Shown in pieces: positions 41,561 through 49,796 of a DNA stretch of 49,796 nucleotides (within the stretch, counting starts at the first letter, position 1; every line of letters starts with the position of its first letter). This DNA comes from Gammaproteobacteria bacterium UBA4421 (lineage in GTDB: Bacteria > Pseudomonadota > Gammaproteobacteria > Pseudomonadales > Azotimanducaceae). The stretch covers positions 1 to 49,796 of the forward strand of contig DGQF01000005.1 in NCBI GenBank assembly GCA_002389675.1, written 5' to 3'. Both the position numbers and the translations under genes were made by a program. A model generated the notes under the pieces. It ran no database searches. It was not told where the DNA came from and worked only from the letters and a program-made list of their open reading frames with translations.

Positions 41561-41907
41561 TCGACGGCTTGCGCTTCGCGAATTTGTCTGACCAGATAGG
41601 CGGTTGTTGCGCAAAGCCCAATACTGAAGATGATCTCAACACTGCCCAGTAGCGCTAGTTTCGGGTCAGAGATGACATAGACACCATGGATAAAATACAG
41701 GGTGCTAGTCATGCACATTATAAACGTACTGGCGAGCTTGAGGCGCATTAACCCCGGCAGCGGTAAAAGCAAGGGTGTCAGTTGCAGAAAGAACCAGATT
41801 GCGTTTGGGATTGGATTTGTCAATGGCTCGACAAAAAATTGTCGCAGCCCGGTGACGCCTACAATTGACCCCAGCATGATAAATGCAACGAAAAGCCACC
41901 CTTTCAT
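41557..41907 (-). CDS. DUF2069 membrane protein
   Basis: A 116-residue protein with four hydrophobic segments (about residues 3-22, 36-53, 57-77 and 84-106). TNPIPNAIWFFLQLTPLLLPLPGL and TLYFIHGVYV are typical of DUF2069, often found after wrbA in Pseudomonas and relatives. Function unknown. Its ATG overlaps the wrbA stop by 4 bases, and its stop shares bases with the ABM stop on the other strand. Confidence 0.82.
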   Translation of the reverse strand: MKGWLFVAFIMLGSIVGVTGLRQFFVEPLTNPIPNAIWFFLQLTPLLLPLPGLMRLKLASTFIMCMTSTLYFIHGVYVISDPKLALLGSVEIIFSIGLCATTAYLVRQIREAQAVD

Positions 41908-42494
41908 AAAAGCTTCAGTGCCAGTTTGGCCAACTGCTCCCCCTGTATGAGTGCTAGTTGTGCCTCATGTTCAGAGAGTTGCGCACCAGTTGCCGCCACG
42001 TGCGAGGCCCCGTAAGGTGTGCCACCAGTTCGAGTTTGGTTCAACGCGTCCTCTGCGTAAGACAATCCCTTAATGATCATGCCATGGTGTAGAAGAGGTA
42101 CCATCATGCTCATCAGCGTGGTCTCCTGACCGCCGTGTAGTGAGTGTGATGAGGTGAATACGCCAGCGGGTTTGTTTACCAGCGCTCGGTTCATCCACAG
42201 ATCCGCGGTATTGTCTAAGAAATGTTTCAGCGGTGCGGCCATATTGCCAAATCGGGTTGCGCTGCCCAGCAATAGCCCGGCGCAGTTGCTCAGCTCAGAT
42301 TTGGTGCAATACACCGCTCCCTCGGCGGGTACTTTAGGCAAGACTTGATCCGTGACCGAATCGACCGGGGCAACGGTGCGCAGTTTCGCGTTGATACCGG
42401 CAACTCGGTCAACTCCTCTTGCCATGTGCAGGGCAAGGTCTTTGGTGCTGCCGCTTTGGCTGAAATATAAAATAAGGATGTAGGGTTCGGTCAT
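41904..42494 (-). CDS. wrbA: NAD(P)H:quinone oxidoreductase, WrbA family
   Basis: A 196-residue flavodoxin-like enzyme. ILILYFSQSGSTKDLA is the FMN phosphate loop (near residues 6-20). LLLGSATRFGNMAAPLKHFLDNTADLW (near 74-100) and FTSSHSLHGGQETTLMSMMVPLLHHGMIIKGL (near 112-142) are WrbA signatures. It reduces quinones by two electrons and binds FMN as a tetramer. The gene is coupled at both ends by ATGA overlaps, with arsC upstream and DUF2069 downstream. The order arsC-wrbA-DUF2069 is conserved in pseudomonads. Confidence 0.9.
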   Translation of the reverse strand: MTEPYILILYFSQSGSTKDLALHMARGVDRVAGINAKLRTVAPVDSVTDQVLPKVPAEGAVYCTKSELSNCAGLLLGSATRFGNMAAPLKHFLDNTADLWMNRALVNKPAGVFTSSHSLHGGQETTLMSMMVPLLHHGMIIKGLSYAEDALNQTRTGGTPYGASHVAATGAQLSEHEAQLALIQGEQLAKLALKLL

Positions 42495-42862
42495 GTGAAT
42501 AGGACCTCGATGTTTTCCGGTGGACGGCCAATAATGGCTTTAGAGCCTGCTTTGGTGCAGTGTTTGACAACGATGGGCCGTTCAATAAGGATCGGGTATT
42601 CAACCATTGCGGCCACCAGTTCGTCGTGGCTAACATCGGCATGGTCAATATTCGCTTGTCGGTAGGTGGCTTCTGTTGTGCGCATCAGCTCCCGTGGGGT
42701 GCGCGTTAACAGAGTCAATAATTGATTGAGCATCGCTGCGTCGGGTGGATTGTTTAAGTAATTGATAACGGTAAGGGTGACGTTGCGGTCGTTCAGCAGC
42801 GCAAGAACTGCCCTTGACTTTGAACAGTTTGGATTGTGATAAAGGGTAAAGCTGGTGGTCAT
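42491..42862 (-). CDS. arsC: Arsenate reductase (ArsC/Spx family)
   Basis: A 123-residue thioredoxin-fold protein with LYHNPNCSKSRAVLALL near residues 6-22, where Cys is the redox nucleophile, and YPILIERPIVV in the C-terminal half, both typical of glutaredoxin-dependent ArsC. Arsenate reduction is the family activity; the constitutive gene context with wrbA and no ars operon leaves the physiological role open. ATG 42862 is chosen over a TTG two codons upstream. Only 18 bp separate it from the listed divergent start of the YihY gene. Confidence 0.88.
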   Translation of the reverse strand: MTTSFTLYHNPNCSKSRAVLALLNDRNVTLTVINYLNNPPDAAMLNQLLTLLTRTPRELMRTTEATYRQANIDHADVSHDELVAAMVEYPILIERPIVVKHCTKAGSKAIIGRPPENIEVLFT

Positions 42863-42880
42863 AAGCAAGTGTAAACTGAG

Positions 42881-44182
42881 ATGTTTTATTGGGCGGCGCC
42901 AGTGTCATGCGCAGGCCGGCGGCTGCAGGATACCACTTTGTTGACCGAACTTAACCAAAAAAGGCGCCGGCTATTGTTGCCGCGTTACCTCTCGTCAATC
43001 GGGTTGGTGTTCACCTGGCGCCTGAAAAAAATGGTCCAGCTATTTTTAGTGAATGATTGCCTCGCATCTGCGGGAGCGCTCACCTATACAACTTTGTTTG
43101 CGGTTGTCCCCCTGATGACGGTGACGTATGCGTTCTTTTCTATTTTGCCTGAGTACGCACAGATGTTCGAAGAGGTGCAGGCCTATATTTTCCAAAATTT
43201 TGTGCCTGGCGGATCCAATATTGTGCAAGAGAAATTAGCAGAGTTTGCCGGACGGGCGCGCGGTTTAACCGCTATGGGTTTTTGTTTCCTATTTGTGACT
43301 GCTTTCCTGATGCTGATATCGATTGAAAAGCGTTTCAATGCGATTTGGAATGTTGCGCAACCGCGAAGTGGATTGTCGCGTTTTTTAGTCTATTGGGGAG
43401 TACTTTCAATGGGGCCGCTATGTATTGTAGCGGGGTTATTGTCGAGTCTATATTTGCTCAGTTTACCGTTGGTATCCGATTTTTATGTTTCGGGCCTGCG
43501 AGAAACGGTTCTGGGCTACTTGCCTGTTTTTTTGAGTGTTGGTGGGTTTACTTTGCTTTTTTATGCGGTACCTAATTGTCGAGTGTCGCTCTTGAATGCT
43601 ATTGGTGGTGGCGTGGCGACGATGCTGATTTTTCAGGGTGCTTTTACAGGTTTCGCTTCTGCTTCACGCTGGTTTTCATACGATGTGGTTTACGGAACCT
43701 TTGCGGCATTGCCGATTTTTTTGGTTTGGATGTACTTGGTTTGGCTGATTATCTTAGTCGGAGCGATTTTTGTGCGAGTCTTAGCGCTTGCACCCCCCGC
43801 AGAGCGGGACAAAGAGCCTTTGTTGATCAAGGCGGTGCGGGTTCTGCGAGTTTTTTTTCAGGCTCACCTAGAGGGCCGCGCGGTGTGGGATCGTGATATC
43901 GGCCTAGAGGTGCCCATGGGTCAAGACGAATATAGGCTCATCATGGCTGCGCTGCAGGAGACGAGAATTGTCTGTCAAACTGGTGCTGATCAATGGACCT
44001 TGGGGCGAAGCTTGCAGTCCCTGACGCTTTGGGATTTATATGGACTGTTCCCGCATGGGTTGGAGTGGCAGCAATTAAATGAGGTTAAAGATTTACCGAG
44101 ATTGGTTGATCCTCTGGTCTCGCTGGGTCAGTTTGGTGTGGATAATATGTCCATTAGTCTGGAGAGCGTGGTGAGCACATGA
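42881..44182 (+). CDS. YihY/virulence factor BrkB family membrane protein
   Basis: A 433-residue inner-membrane protein. CLASAGALTYTTLFAVVPLMTVTYAFFSILP (near residues 61-90) and AIWNVAQPRSGLSRFLVYW are family hallmarks. About six membrane helices span residues 60-320, followed by a cytoplasmic domain of about 110 residues with a winged-helix feel (EYRLIMAALQETRIV). It was formerly mislabelled ribonuclease BN. The start is uncertain: ATG 42881 lies 18 bp from the divergent arsC start, and TTG 42938 with AGGA seven bases upstream would leave room for promoters. Stop overlaps the TlpA-like start (ATGA). Confidence 0.85.
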   Translation: MFYWAAPVSCAGRRLQDTTLLTELNQKRRRLLLPRYLSSIGLVFTWRLKKMVQLFLVNDCLASAGALTYTTLFAVVPLMTVTYAFFSILPEYAQMFEEVQAYIFQNFVPGGSNIVQEKLAEFAGRARGLTAMGFCFLFVTAFLMLISIEKRFNAIWNVAQPRSGLSRFLVYWGVLSMGPLCIVAGLLSSLYLLSLPLVSDFYVSGLRETVLGYLPVFLSVGGFTLLFYAVPNCRVSLLNAIGGGVATMLIFQGAFTGFASASRWFSYDVVYGTFAALPIFLVWMYLVWLIILVGAIFVRVLALAPPAERDKEPLLIKAVRVLRVFFQAHLEGRAVWDRDIGLEVPMGQDEYRLIMAALQETRIVCQTGADQWTLGRSLQSLTLWDLYGLFPHGLEWQQLNEVKDLPRLVDPLVSLGQFGVDNMSISLESVVST

Positions 44183-44622
44183 GATTTTTGATATCTGGCA
44201 TAGTTTTGTTACTGGTTTGCGGTTGTGTCGCAGAGGAGAAAGTGCCGCTCGCTGACGGAACAGCGGTGCCGCTGTCGCAATGGGAAGGTCGCTGGTTGGT
44301 GATTAATTATTGGGCCGAATGGTGTGGTCCGTGTCGCGATGAAATCCCTGAATTGAACGAGTTGCATGCTGAGCGAGCCGCAACCGGTATGGTTGTGCTT
44401 GGGGTGAATTACGATGGACTTGTTCAACCTAAACTGGGTGAGGTGATTGGTCGGATGGATATTAAATTCCCCACCTTGCTGAAGGATCCAGAACCAACCT
44501 ATGGTTACGGGCGTCCCGAACAGTTGCCGGTAACAGTTTTGATTAACCCGGCGCGCGAGGTCCACAGGGTATTGATCGGGCCGCAGACCGCAAGCGCCCT
44601 ACTGGCCGCTGCTGCGCCTTAG
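44179..44622 (+). CDS. TlpA/ResA-like thioredoxin lipoprotein
   Basis: A 147-residue protein. A lipoprotein signal ends LVCGC (Cys near residue 15). Thioredoxin fold: WLVINYWAEWCGPCRDEIPELNEL holds the WCGPC redox site near residues 48-52. GVNYDG and LPVTVLINP (cis-Pro) follow. It probably acts as a periplasmic disulfide reductase, as TlpA/ResA do in cytochrome or envelope-protein maturation. The gene is coupled to YihY. Its TAG stop interlocks with the TAA stop of the converging transglycosylase gene. Confidence 0.87.
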   Translation: MRFLISGIVLLLVCGCVAEEKVPLADGTAVPLSQWEGRWLVINYWAEWCGPCRDEIPELNELHAERAATGMVVLGVNYDGLVQPKLGEVIGRMDIKFPTLLKDPEPTYGYGRPEQLPVTVLINPAREVHRVLIGPQTASALLAAAAP

Positions 44623-45287
44623 TTGTTCACTTGTGGCCGCATTGGTTCTGCAGTGCAGGCTTTGAGAGGATATCTGGCGCAACCCGATAAGAGTCCAGGT
44701 AACTCCGACATGGGTTTGTTGTGCCAAGTTGTGCGCCAGCGGGTGATCACTTTGTCTGGGTATTTTAAGGCACCTCGACTGCCGTTATAGCGCGCGAGAG
44801 CGTCGACCAGGTCACCATTTGCAGTATTGATGTAGTGGGCGAGAATGACCGTGCCATAGCGGATATTGGTGCTCATATCGGTGAGGTTGTCCTGAGGGCG
44901 TCCTATTTCGCGTCGCCAAAAAGGCATGATTTGCATGAGTCCCTGAGCGCCGGCGCTTGAAATTGCAAAAGGGTCAAAAGCGCTTTCAACCTCGATCAGC
45001 GCAAGAATAAGATCAGGATCCAGCGATTGTTGGGCTGCCTCGCGGTAAACGATGTATAGCAGTTGCAGTCGTGTAGCCGGGTCCGGCAGGTAGGGTTGAA
45101 GTCTTTGGTCTGAAATTTGTAACCAGACTTGAGCGTCAAATTGATCGGCGTTGAGGGTGGACGCCGCAAGACCCTGTGCTAATTTTTCCCTGAGAACGGA
45201 GTCGCGCGATAGCGTTTGGTTTGCCCCTGCCGAGGTTGAAAAACACAGCAGTATTGTGCTGAGCCATAACGCCTTGGCGAGCGGCAT
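44619..45287 (-). CDS. Lytic transglycosylase (SLT domain)
   Basis: A 222-residue secreted protein with a signal peptide (residues 1-22, ending SAGANQ). The SLT domain has LILALIEVESAFDPFAISSAGAQGLMQIMP (near 95-124), whose first Glu is the catalytic residue, followed by NIRYGTVILAHYI and ALARYNGS. It cleaves peptidoglycan to 1,6-anhydro-muropeptides. The N-terminal 70 residues form a helical region with no known domain. It starts three bases from the proS stop, on the same strand, and is likely co-transcribed with proS. Confidence 0.88.
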   Translation of the reverse strand: MPLAKALWLSTILLCFSTSAGANQTLSRDSVLREKLAQGLAASTLNADQFDAQVWLQISDQRLQPYLPDPATRLQLLYIVYREAAQQSLDPDLILALIEVESAFDPFAISSAGAQGLMQIMPFWRREIGRPQDNLTDMSTNIRYGTVILAHYINTANGDLVDALARYNGSRGALKYPDKVITRWRTTWHNKPMSELPGLLSGCARYPLKACTAEPMRPQVNN

Positions 45288-45290
45288 GGA

Positions 45291-46991
45291 TTACTCACCC
45301 GACAGCTGCGTCAATACGCTTGCTAGGGCTATTTCGGTGGCTTTCGTGTCGGTACGTTTCTTGTATTCAACCACTCCATTTTTTAGACCGCGCTCGCCAA
45401 TCACCACACGGTGTGGGATCCCGATTAGATCGGCCTCGGCAAATTTGACGCCCGGTCGTTCATTGCGGTCGTCGAACAAAACCTCGAGACCTTGATCGAG
45501 GCATTTGGCGTAGAGATCTTCGGCAGCCAGTTGAACCGCCTCTGATTTTTGCAGGTTAAGGGCAATGATATGCACTTGAAATGGCGCCAAGGGTGCTGGC
45601 CATACGATGCCATTTGCATCGTGGTTTTGTTCGATCACCGCAGCCACCAGTCGTGTCACTCCCATTCCGTAACAACCCATCATGGGGATTAAATTCTGAC
45701 CGTCTTGACTTAAGACGCTGGCGTTCATTGCGGCGCTATAAACGGTGCCAAGCTGAAAGATGTGGCCAACCTCGATACCGCGTAAAAATTGCAGGGTTCC
45801 CTGACCGTCAGGCGCGGTATCCCCGGCCACTACATTGCGGGCATCAACAATCTGTTGCGTGTCCAGTTTGACGTCACGGCCCCAGTTGACGCCTGCCAGG
45901 TGCTCTTCATTGATATTTGCGCCACAGATAAAATCGGCAAGCGCGGCAGCCTCGCGATCGACTAACACTGGAATATTGCTATTGACCGGCCCTAAAGATC
46001 CCGGGCTAGCCCCGGTGTGAGTGAGAATCTCAGCTTCGGTAGCCAGTGCAAAGGGTTGCTTGACCCCAGGTAACTTGCTCGCTTTGATGGGGTTAAGTTC
46101 ATGGTCTCCGCGTAAAACAATAGCCAGCGGCCCCTCATCACCCGCGACCACCAGCGTTTTGACGGTGGTGTTTGGGGTGATGTCTAACATGGTGCATAGG
46201 TCGCTAATACTTTTTACGTTTGGTGTTTTGATACTGCTCATTGCGCGGCTAGGTGCGGGTCTGGGTCCGGGTTCCGCTGCGGTCGCCTTTTCCAAGTTTG
46301 CGGCGTACGAGCCGTCTGAGGCATATACTATGGTGTCTTCACCAGACTCGGCCAGCACGTGGAATTCGTGAGAATGAGCGCCACCAATACTGCCGGTATC
46401 TGCTTCGACGGGGCGAAAATCAAGCGCCATTCGAGTCAATATCCGGCAGTAACATTGATACATTTCCTGATAAGTCGCGTCGAAAGAGGCTTGGTCAGCA
46501 TGAAATGAGTAGCCGTCTTTCATTGTGAATTCGCGCGCGCGCATCACGCCAAATCTGGGTCTTCGCTCGTCGCGGAATTTAGTCTGGATCTGATAGTAGT
46601 TGACGGGGAGTTGTTTGTAGCTCTGAATCTCTCTGCGGAATAGGTCCGTGATTACCTCTTCGTGGGTGGGACCTAGGCAAAAATCCCGTTCATGGCGATC
46701 TTGTAGGCGTAGCATCTCAGGCCCCATTTTTGTCCAGCGTCCCGAGTCTTGCCAGAGTTCTGCTGGCTGAACCACAGGCATCAATAACTCTTGTCCACCT
46801 GACCGATTCATTTCCTCGCGGATGATGTGTTCGATTTTGCGTAATACCCTCAAGCCTGCGGGCAACCAAGTGTAGAGCCCACTTGCCAGCGGTCGAACAA
46901 GACCTGCGCGCAACATTAACTGGTGGCTCACGACATCAGCATCTGCTGGATTTTCTTTCATTGTTGGGAGTAAAAATTGAGATTGCCGCAT
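45291..46991 (-). CDS. proS: Prolyl-tRNA synthetase (bacterial type, with editing domain)
   Basis: A 566-residue class II synthetase, similar to E. coli ProS (572). N-terminus [21 protein letters not shown]. Motif 2 is in [26 protein letters not shown] (near 140-165), the YbaK-like INS editing domain spans about 225-395, and motif 3 is around [18 protein letters not shown] (near 440-457). C-terminal anticodon-binding domain: [33 protein letters not shown] 46991 is preferred because the family N-terminus starts there; the open frame extends 31 codons further upstream without similarity. Confidence 0.95.
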   Translation of the reverse strand: MRQSQFLLPTMKENPADADVVSHQLMLRAGLVRPLASGLYTWLPAGLRVLRKIEHIIREEMNRSGGQELLMPVVQPAELWQDSGRWTKMGPEMLRLQDRHERDFCLGPTHEEVITDLFRREIQSYKQLPVNYYQIQTKFRDERRPRFGVMRAREFTMKDGYSFHADQASFDATYQEMYQCYCRILTRMALDFRPVEADTGSIGGAHSHEFHVLAESGEDTIVYASDGSYAANLEKATAAEPGPRPAPSRAMSSIKTPNVKSISDLCTMLDITPNTTVKTLVVAGDEGPLAIVLRGDHELNPIKASKLPGVKQPFALATEAEILTHTGASPGSLGPVNSNIPVLVDREAAALADFICGANINEEHLAGVNWGRDVKLDTQQIVDARNVVAGDTAPDGQGTLQFLRGIEVGHIFQLGTVYSAAMNASVLSQDGQNLIPMMGCYGMGVTRLVAAVIEQNHDANGIVWPAPLAPFQVHIIALNLQKSEAVQLAAEDLYAKCLDQGLEVLFDDRNERPGVKFAEADLIGIPHRVVIGERGLKNGVVEYKKRTDTKATEIALASVLTQLSGE

Positions 46992-47449
46992 GTGTTGTCC
47001 AAATTGACGGATAGTTAAAAAATTTCCTAACAGTCGGTTGGACTGTTGAAGCGGGCTGCGACCCGCCAGGTGCCATTGAATCATTAGTTACAGGCTTTGT
47101 TCGCCGGATTTTGCCACGGGCGCTATTGTTCTGAACTAAAAACTTGCTGAGAGATTAAATCATGTCTTCGAGTTTGTTGAGTGCTTCCCCGCTCACGGCG
47201 CGCTCCTTGCAGGATGCATGTTAACGGGCTTGGCGAGAGGATTCACGCGTTCTCAAACGTTGTCGCGTTGTTTTTCCAATTTCGCTCAGGGGTTAGCAAA
47301 GTGGCGATTCACAGCGGGTAACGCTTGCCGCACACGGGGTAATACCGAGTGACTTTGCAAGAAAAAAGACGTAAAACCGCTGTATTTTTAGGGTTTTTTT
47401 TAAGATCATGCGGCGCCCGTTTGGCAATTGATCAAAGAGATGAGAAATA
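46992..47449. other. 458-bp intergenic region between proS and fmdB
   Basis: Divergent promoters for proS (minus) and fmdB-aspS (plus) must lie here. A GCGGG/CCCGC hairpin at 47051-47066 falls in the proS leader. At 47163 a 20-codon open frame (ATG to TAA at 47225) follows GAGAGA, but nothing else supports it. An AAAACC/GGTTTT stem at about 47372-47396 is followed by a T run and could be a weak terminator or leader structure. No tRNA or known small RNA was recognised. Confidence 0.4.
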
Positions 47450-47767
47450 ATGCCCATCTATGAGTACCGTTGTGGCAATTGCGGCCACGAGTTAGAAGCC
47501 TTCAGGAAATTGAGTGAGGCGCCGTTGTTGGCTTGTCCCGAATGCCATCAGGATGCGTTGGTGAAGAAAGTGTCTGCTGCTGGGTTTAGACTCAAGGGCG
47601 GTGGCTGGTACGAGACGGATTTCAAATCTGGCAAGAAGAAAAACGTTTCTGGTGATGACAGTAAAGCACCCAGTAAGACTGAGAGTGCGCCGAGTTCATC
47701 CTCGAGTGCTTCCAGCGCGTCTGGTGGGTCGAAATCGGGCAGTTCAGATTCCTCCAGCAAGTCCTAA
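47450..47767 (+). CDS. FmdB-family zinc-ribbon protein
   Basis: A 105-residue protein. The N-terminus has MPIYEYRCGNCGHELEAF and ACPECHQD, giving two CxxC pairs for one zinc ribbon (near residues 8-32), then VKKVSAAGFRLKGGGWYETDF, the FmdB regulatory-protein signature. The C-terminal 40 residues are almost all Ser, Lys, Gly and Ala and disordered. Function in most bacteria is unknown; the name comes from a formamidase regulator. It is frequently found just upstream of aspS in pseudomonads, as here (72-bp gap). Confidence 0.87.
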   Translation: MPIYEYRCGNCGHELEAFRKLSEAPLLACPECHQDALVKKVSAAGFRLKGGGWYETDFKSGKKKNVSGDDSKAPSKTESAPSSSSSASSASGGSKSGSSDSSSKS

Positions 47768-47839
47768 TGTCGGTATGCGGCGTAACTCGCAACTGGCGAT
47801 AATGAAATCAAAACGGCAAAAATTAACAAGGTAAGCACT

Positions 47840-49606
47840 ATGCGTAGTCACTATTGTGGCGAGGTTGACGGTTCGATTGCAAATACAACGGTGGAGGTAT
47901 GTGGCTGGGTGCATCGGCGCCGCGATCATGGCGGTGTTATTTTTCTTGATATTCGAGATCGTACCGGCATTGTTCAGGTTGTTTTTGACCCCGATACCGT
48001 TGAGAGTTTTGCCACCGCGGATAGGGTACGTAACGAATTTGTCCTGCGTGCCATAGGGCGCGTGCGCTTGCGACCTGAAGGCACGATAAACCCGGAGATG
48101 GCGACCGGAGAAATCGAGATCCTGGGTAAAGAATTAGACATTCTTAACGCTGCGAAAACACCGCCTTTTCAATTGGATCAGCATTCTGAGGCAGGTGAGG
48201 ATATTCGCCTGAAATACCGCTATATGGATTTGCGGCGGCCAGAAATGCAAGACCGTATGCGGATTCGGTCAGCGGTCAGTGCGCGCGTACGCCATTACTT
48301 AGAAGCACAGGGATACTGGGAGGTGGAAACGCCCACTTTGTCTCGCGCTACCCCGGAAGGTGCTCGCGATTACCTAGTTCCTAGCCGAACGCACCCGGGA
48401 CAATTTTTTGCGCTGCCTCAATCTCCTCAGGTCTACAAGCAATTGCTGATGATGTCGGGAATGGATAAGTATTATCAAATTGCTCGTTGTTACCGCGATG
48501 AAGACCTGCGCGCCGATAGACAACCTGAATTCACGCAGATTGACATTGAGGCCTCGTTTATCTCTCAGCAAGCGGTTATGGATTTGACCGAGGGTATGCT
48601 CACTGAGCTTTTCAGCTCGGTGCTGAATGTTCAACTCAACACTTTCCCTGTTTTAAGCTGGTCTGAGGCGATGCGCGACTATGGCAGTGACCGCCCAGAT
48701 TTGCGTAATCCTATGAAGCTTGTTGATATTGCCGATGTTATGCAGTCGGTGGAATTTAAGGTTTTTAACGGCCCCGCGAATGACTCACAGTCGCGGGTTG
48801 TTGCTTTGCGAGCGCCAGGTGGTGCAGATATGCCTCGTCGAGTAATTGACGAGTTGACCGCGTATGTAGGGCGCTACGGTGCTCGAGGTTTGGCCTATAT
48901 CAAAGTGAACAGCTTAAGCGATGGTGCTGCGGGTTTGCAGTCTCCGATTTTGAAATTTCTGCCTGACGATATTACCCAGCAGGTACTGGCGCGCGTCGGT
49001 GCTCGGGACGGAGATCTGGTGTTTTTTGGTGCGGATAAAACAAAAGTCGTTAACGACGCCATGGGTGCCTTGCGTAATAAACTGGGTGAGCAGTTAAATC
49101 TGGTTGAGGCGGGGTTTGCACCTTGTTGGGTTGTAGATTGGCCGATGTTTGCGGCCAATAAAGACGGTTCCTTGAGTGCGGAACACCATCCCTTCACTCA
49201 ACCGACGTGCACCCCCGAAGCATTGCTGGAAGAACCGCTTGCAGCCCAAGCGGCGGCATACGATGTCGTTATCAATGGTTATGAACTTGGTGGTGGGTCG
49301 TTGCGAATTCACGATCAAGAAATGCAGGCTGCGGTTTTTGCCGCATTAGAAATGGGTGAGTCCGCCCAAGCGAAGTTTGGATTTCTTCTTGATGCGTTGC
49401 AATATGGGTGTCCGCCTCACGGTGGTATTGCTCTGGGCTTGGACCGATTGATTATGCTCATGACGCAGACCCAGTCGATACGAGACGTCATTGCGTTTCC
49501 AAAAACTCAAACAGCTGCTTGTTTGATGATGGCAGCGCCAAATGAGGTAGAAGAGCAGCAGTTGCGAGATTTGCACATCCGTGTTCGTCCGTTAGCGCCG
49601 ACCTAG
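47840..49606 (+). CDS. aspS: Aspartyl-tRNA synthetase (bacterial type)
   Basis: A 588-residue class II synthetase. The OB-fold anticodon domain includes [21 protein letters not shown] (near residues 21-41). Motif 2 is in [21 protein letters not shown] (near 216-236), and motif 3 in [13 protein letters not shown] (near 530-545). The GAD insertion domain spans about 290-420. A histidine (RRRDHGG, residue 30) sits at the position associated with relaxed, non-discriminating AspRS in Pseudomonas, which charges tRNA-Asn as well; that would require GatCAB. AAGG lies about 9 bases before ATG 47840. yebC follows by 54 bp. Confidence 0.95.
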   Translation: MRSHYCGEVDGSIANTTVEVCGWVHRRRDHGGVIFLDIRDRTGIVQVVFDPDTVESFATADRVRNEFVLRAIGRVRLRPEGTINPEMATGEIEILGKELDILNAAKTPPFQLDQHSEAGEDIRLKYRYMDLRRPEMQDRMRIRSAVSARVRHYLEAQGYWEVETPTLSRATPEGARDYLVPSRTHPGQFFALPQSPQVYKQLLMMSGMDKYYQIARCYRDEDLRADRQPEFTQIDIEASFISQQAVMDLTEGMLTELFSSVLNVQLNTFPVLSWSEAMRDYGSDRPDLRNPMKLVDIADVMQSVEFKVFNGPANDSQSRVVALRAPGGADMPRRVIDELTAYVGRYGARGLAYIKVNSLSDGAAGLQSPILKFLPDDITQQVLARVGARDGDLVFFGADKTKVVNDAMGALRNKLGEQLNLVEAGFAPCWVVDWPMFAANKDGSLSAEHHPFTQPTCTPEALLEEPLAAQAAAYDVVINGYELGGGSLRIHDQEMQAAVFAALEMGESAQAKFGFLLDALQYGCPPHGGIALGLDRLIMLMTQTQSIRDVIAFPKTQTAACLMMAAPNEVEEQQLRDLHIRVRPLAPT

Positions 49607-49660
49607 TCGGCGCTGATGAATATGATAATCTTAAACTAAGGCACGCAGGATTCGAAAGTT

Positions 49661-49796
49661 ATGGCTGGTCACAGTAAATGGGCGAACATCAAACATCGCA
49701 AAGCTGCGCAAGACAAAAAACGCGGCAAACTGTATACCAAAATTATTCGTGAAATTACCGTAGCTGCTCGTTTAGGCGGTGGCGAAGCTGCAGACA
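49661..49796 (+). CDS. yebC: YebC/PmpR family protein, partial (3' end off the right edge)
   Basis: The first 45 codons read [19 protein letters not shown] and [18 protein letters not shown], the invariant N-terminal domain of the YebC/PmpR family. Members are about 245 residues, act as transcriptional regulators in some species (PmpR on quinolone signalling in Pseudomonas), and have been linked to relief of ribosome stalling. AGGA lies upstream of the ATG. aspS-yebC-ruvC is a common order, so ruvC is expected beyond the window. Confidence 0.9.
   Translation, partial: MAGHSKWANIKHRKAAQDKKRGKLYTKIIREITVAARLGGGEAAD

Overview
The window looks like a chromosomal segment of a free-living, aerobic gammaproteobacterium. 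The evidence is the gene content and gene order: a pseudomonad-like run (DUF2069, wrbA, arsC, yihY, tlpA-like, lytic transglycosylase, proS, fmdB, aspS, yebC), MetR, RhlB, MiaE, DinB, and many acyl-CoA enzymes. That last trait is typical of marine lineages near Cellvibrionales and the OM60/NOR5 group, but placement below class is a guess. Genes are packed tightly, often with ATGA, TGATG or longer overlaps. I saw no rRNA, tRNA, CRISPR array, insertion sequence or phage gene.

Layout. 1-857 (minus): an Arc-type ribbon-helix-helix regulator followed by a response regulator cut by the left edge. 954-6575 (plus): a Nudix hydrolase, an ABC ATPase, a large FtsX-type permease, a CrtC/AttH-like lipoprotein and a second Nudix hydrolase, apparently one operon. 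6602-9852: a secreted DUF547 protein divergent from a receiver-PAS-GGDEF-EAL protein. 9903-18397 (plus): a metabolic run with a Cys/Met-type PLP enzyme, an SDR, PurC, an unknown protein, and a split biotin-dependent acyl-CoA carboxylase (biotin carboxylase, carrier, carboxyltransferase). A crotonase sits inside the carboxylase set, and an MFE-2-like dehydrogenase and a small membrane protein follow it. 18442-22063: a methyltransferase converging on a minus-strand GT4 / methyltransferase / alpha-alpha-toroid cluster. 22198-26521: an HD protein, metR, a PNPOx-like flavoprotein, a small membrane protein, a SixA-like phosphatase and a luciferase-like oxidoreductase.

26661-34891 is a long minus-strand stretch: esterase, miaE, a GT2-like protein, type 2 argC, type Ic aspartate aminotransferase, rhlB, AI-2E-family permease, hisC. 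35001-36764 is an ABC exporter and 36786-37832 is dinB. 38123-41560 (plus) holds an alpha-methylacyl-CoA racemase-type enzyme, a propionyl-CoA synthetase-like ligase and an ABM-fold protein. 41557 to the right edge is the conserved pseudomonad-like block.

Taken together, the acyl-CoA carboxylase module and the racemase/ligase module suggest catabolism of branched or odd-chain acyl groups (propionyl-CoA, 2-methylacyl-CoA), but no substrate can be read from the sequence. The less familiar parts are the split carboxylase operon with its unknown first gene, the GT4/methyltransferase/toroid trio, and the response regulator with a long insertion paired with an Arc-type regulator. All family names come from motif recognition by eye, not from database searches.
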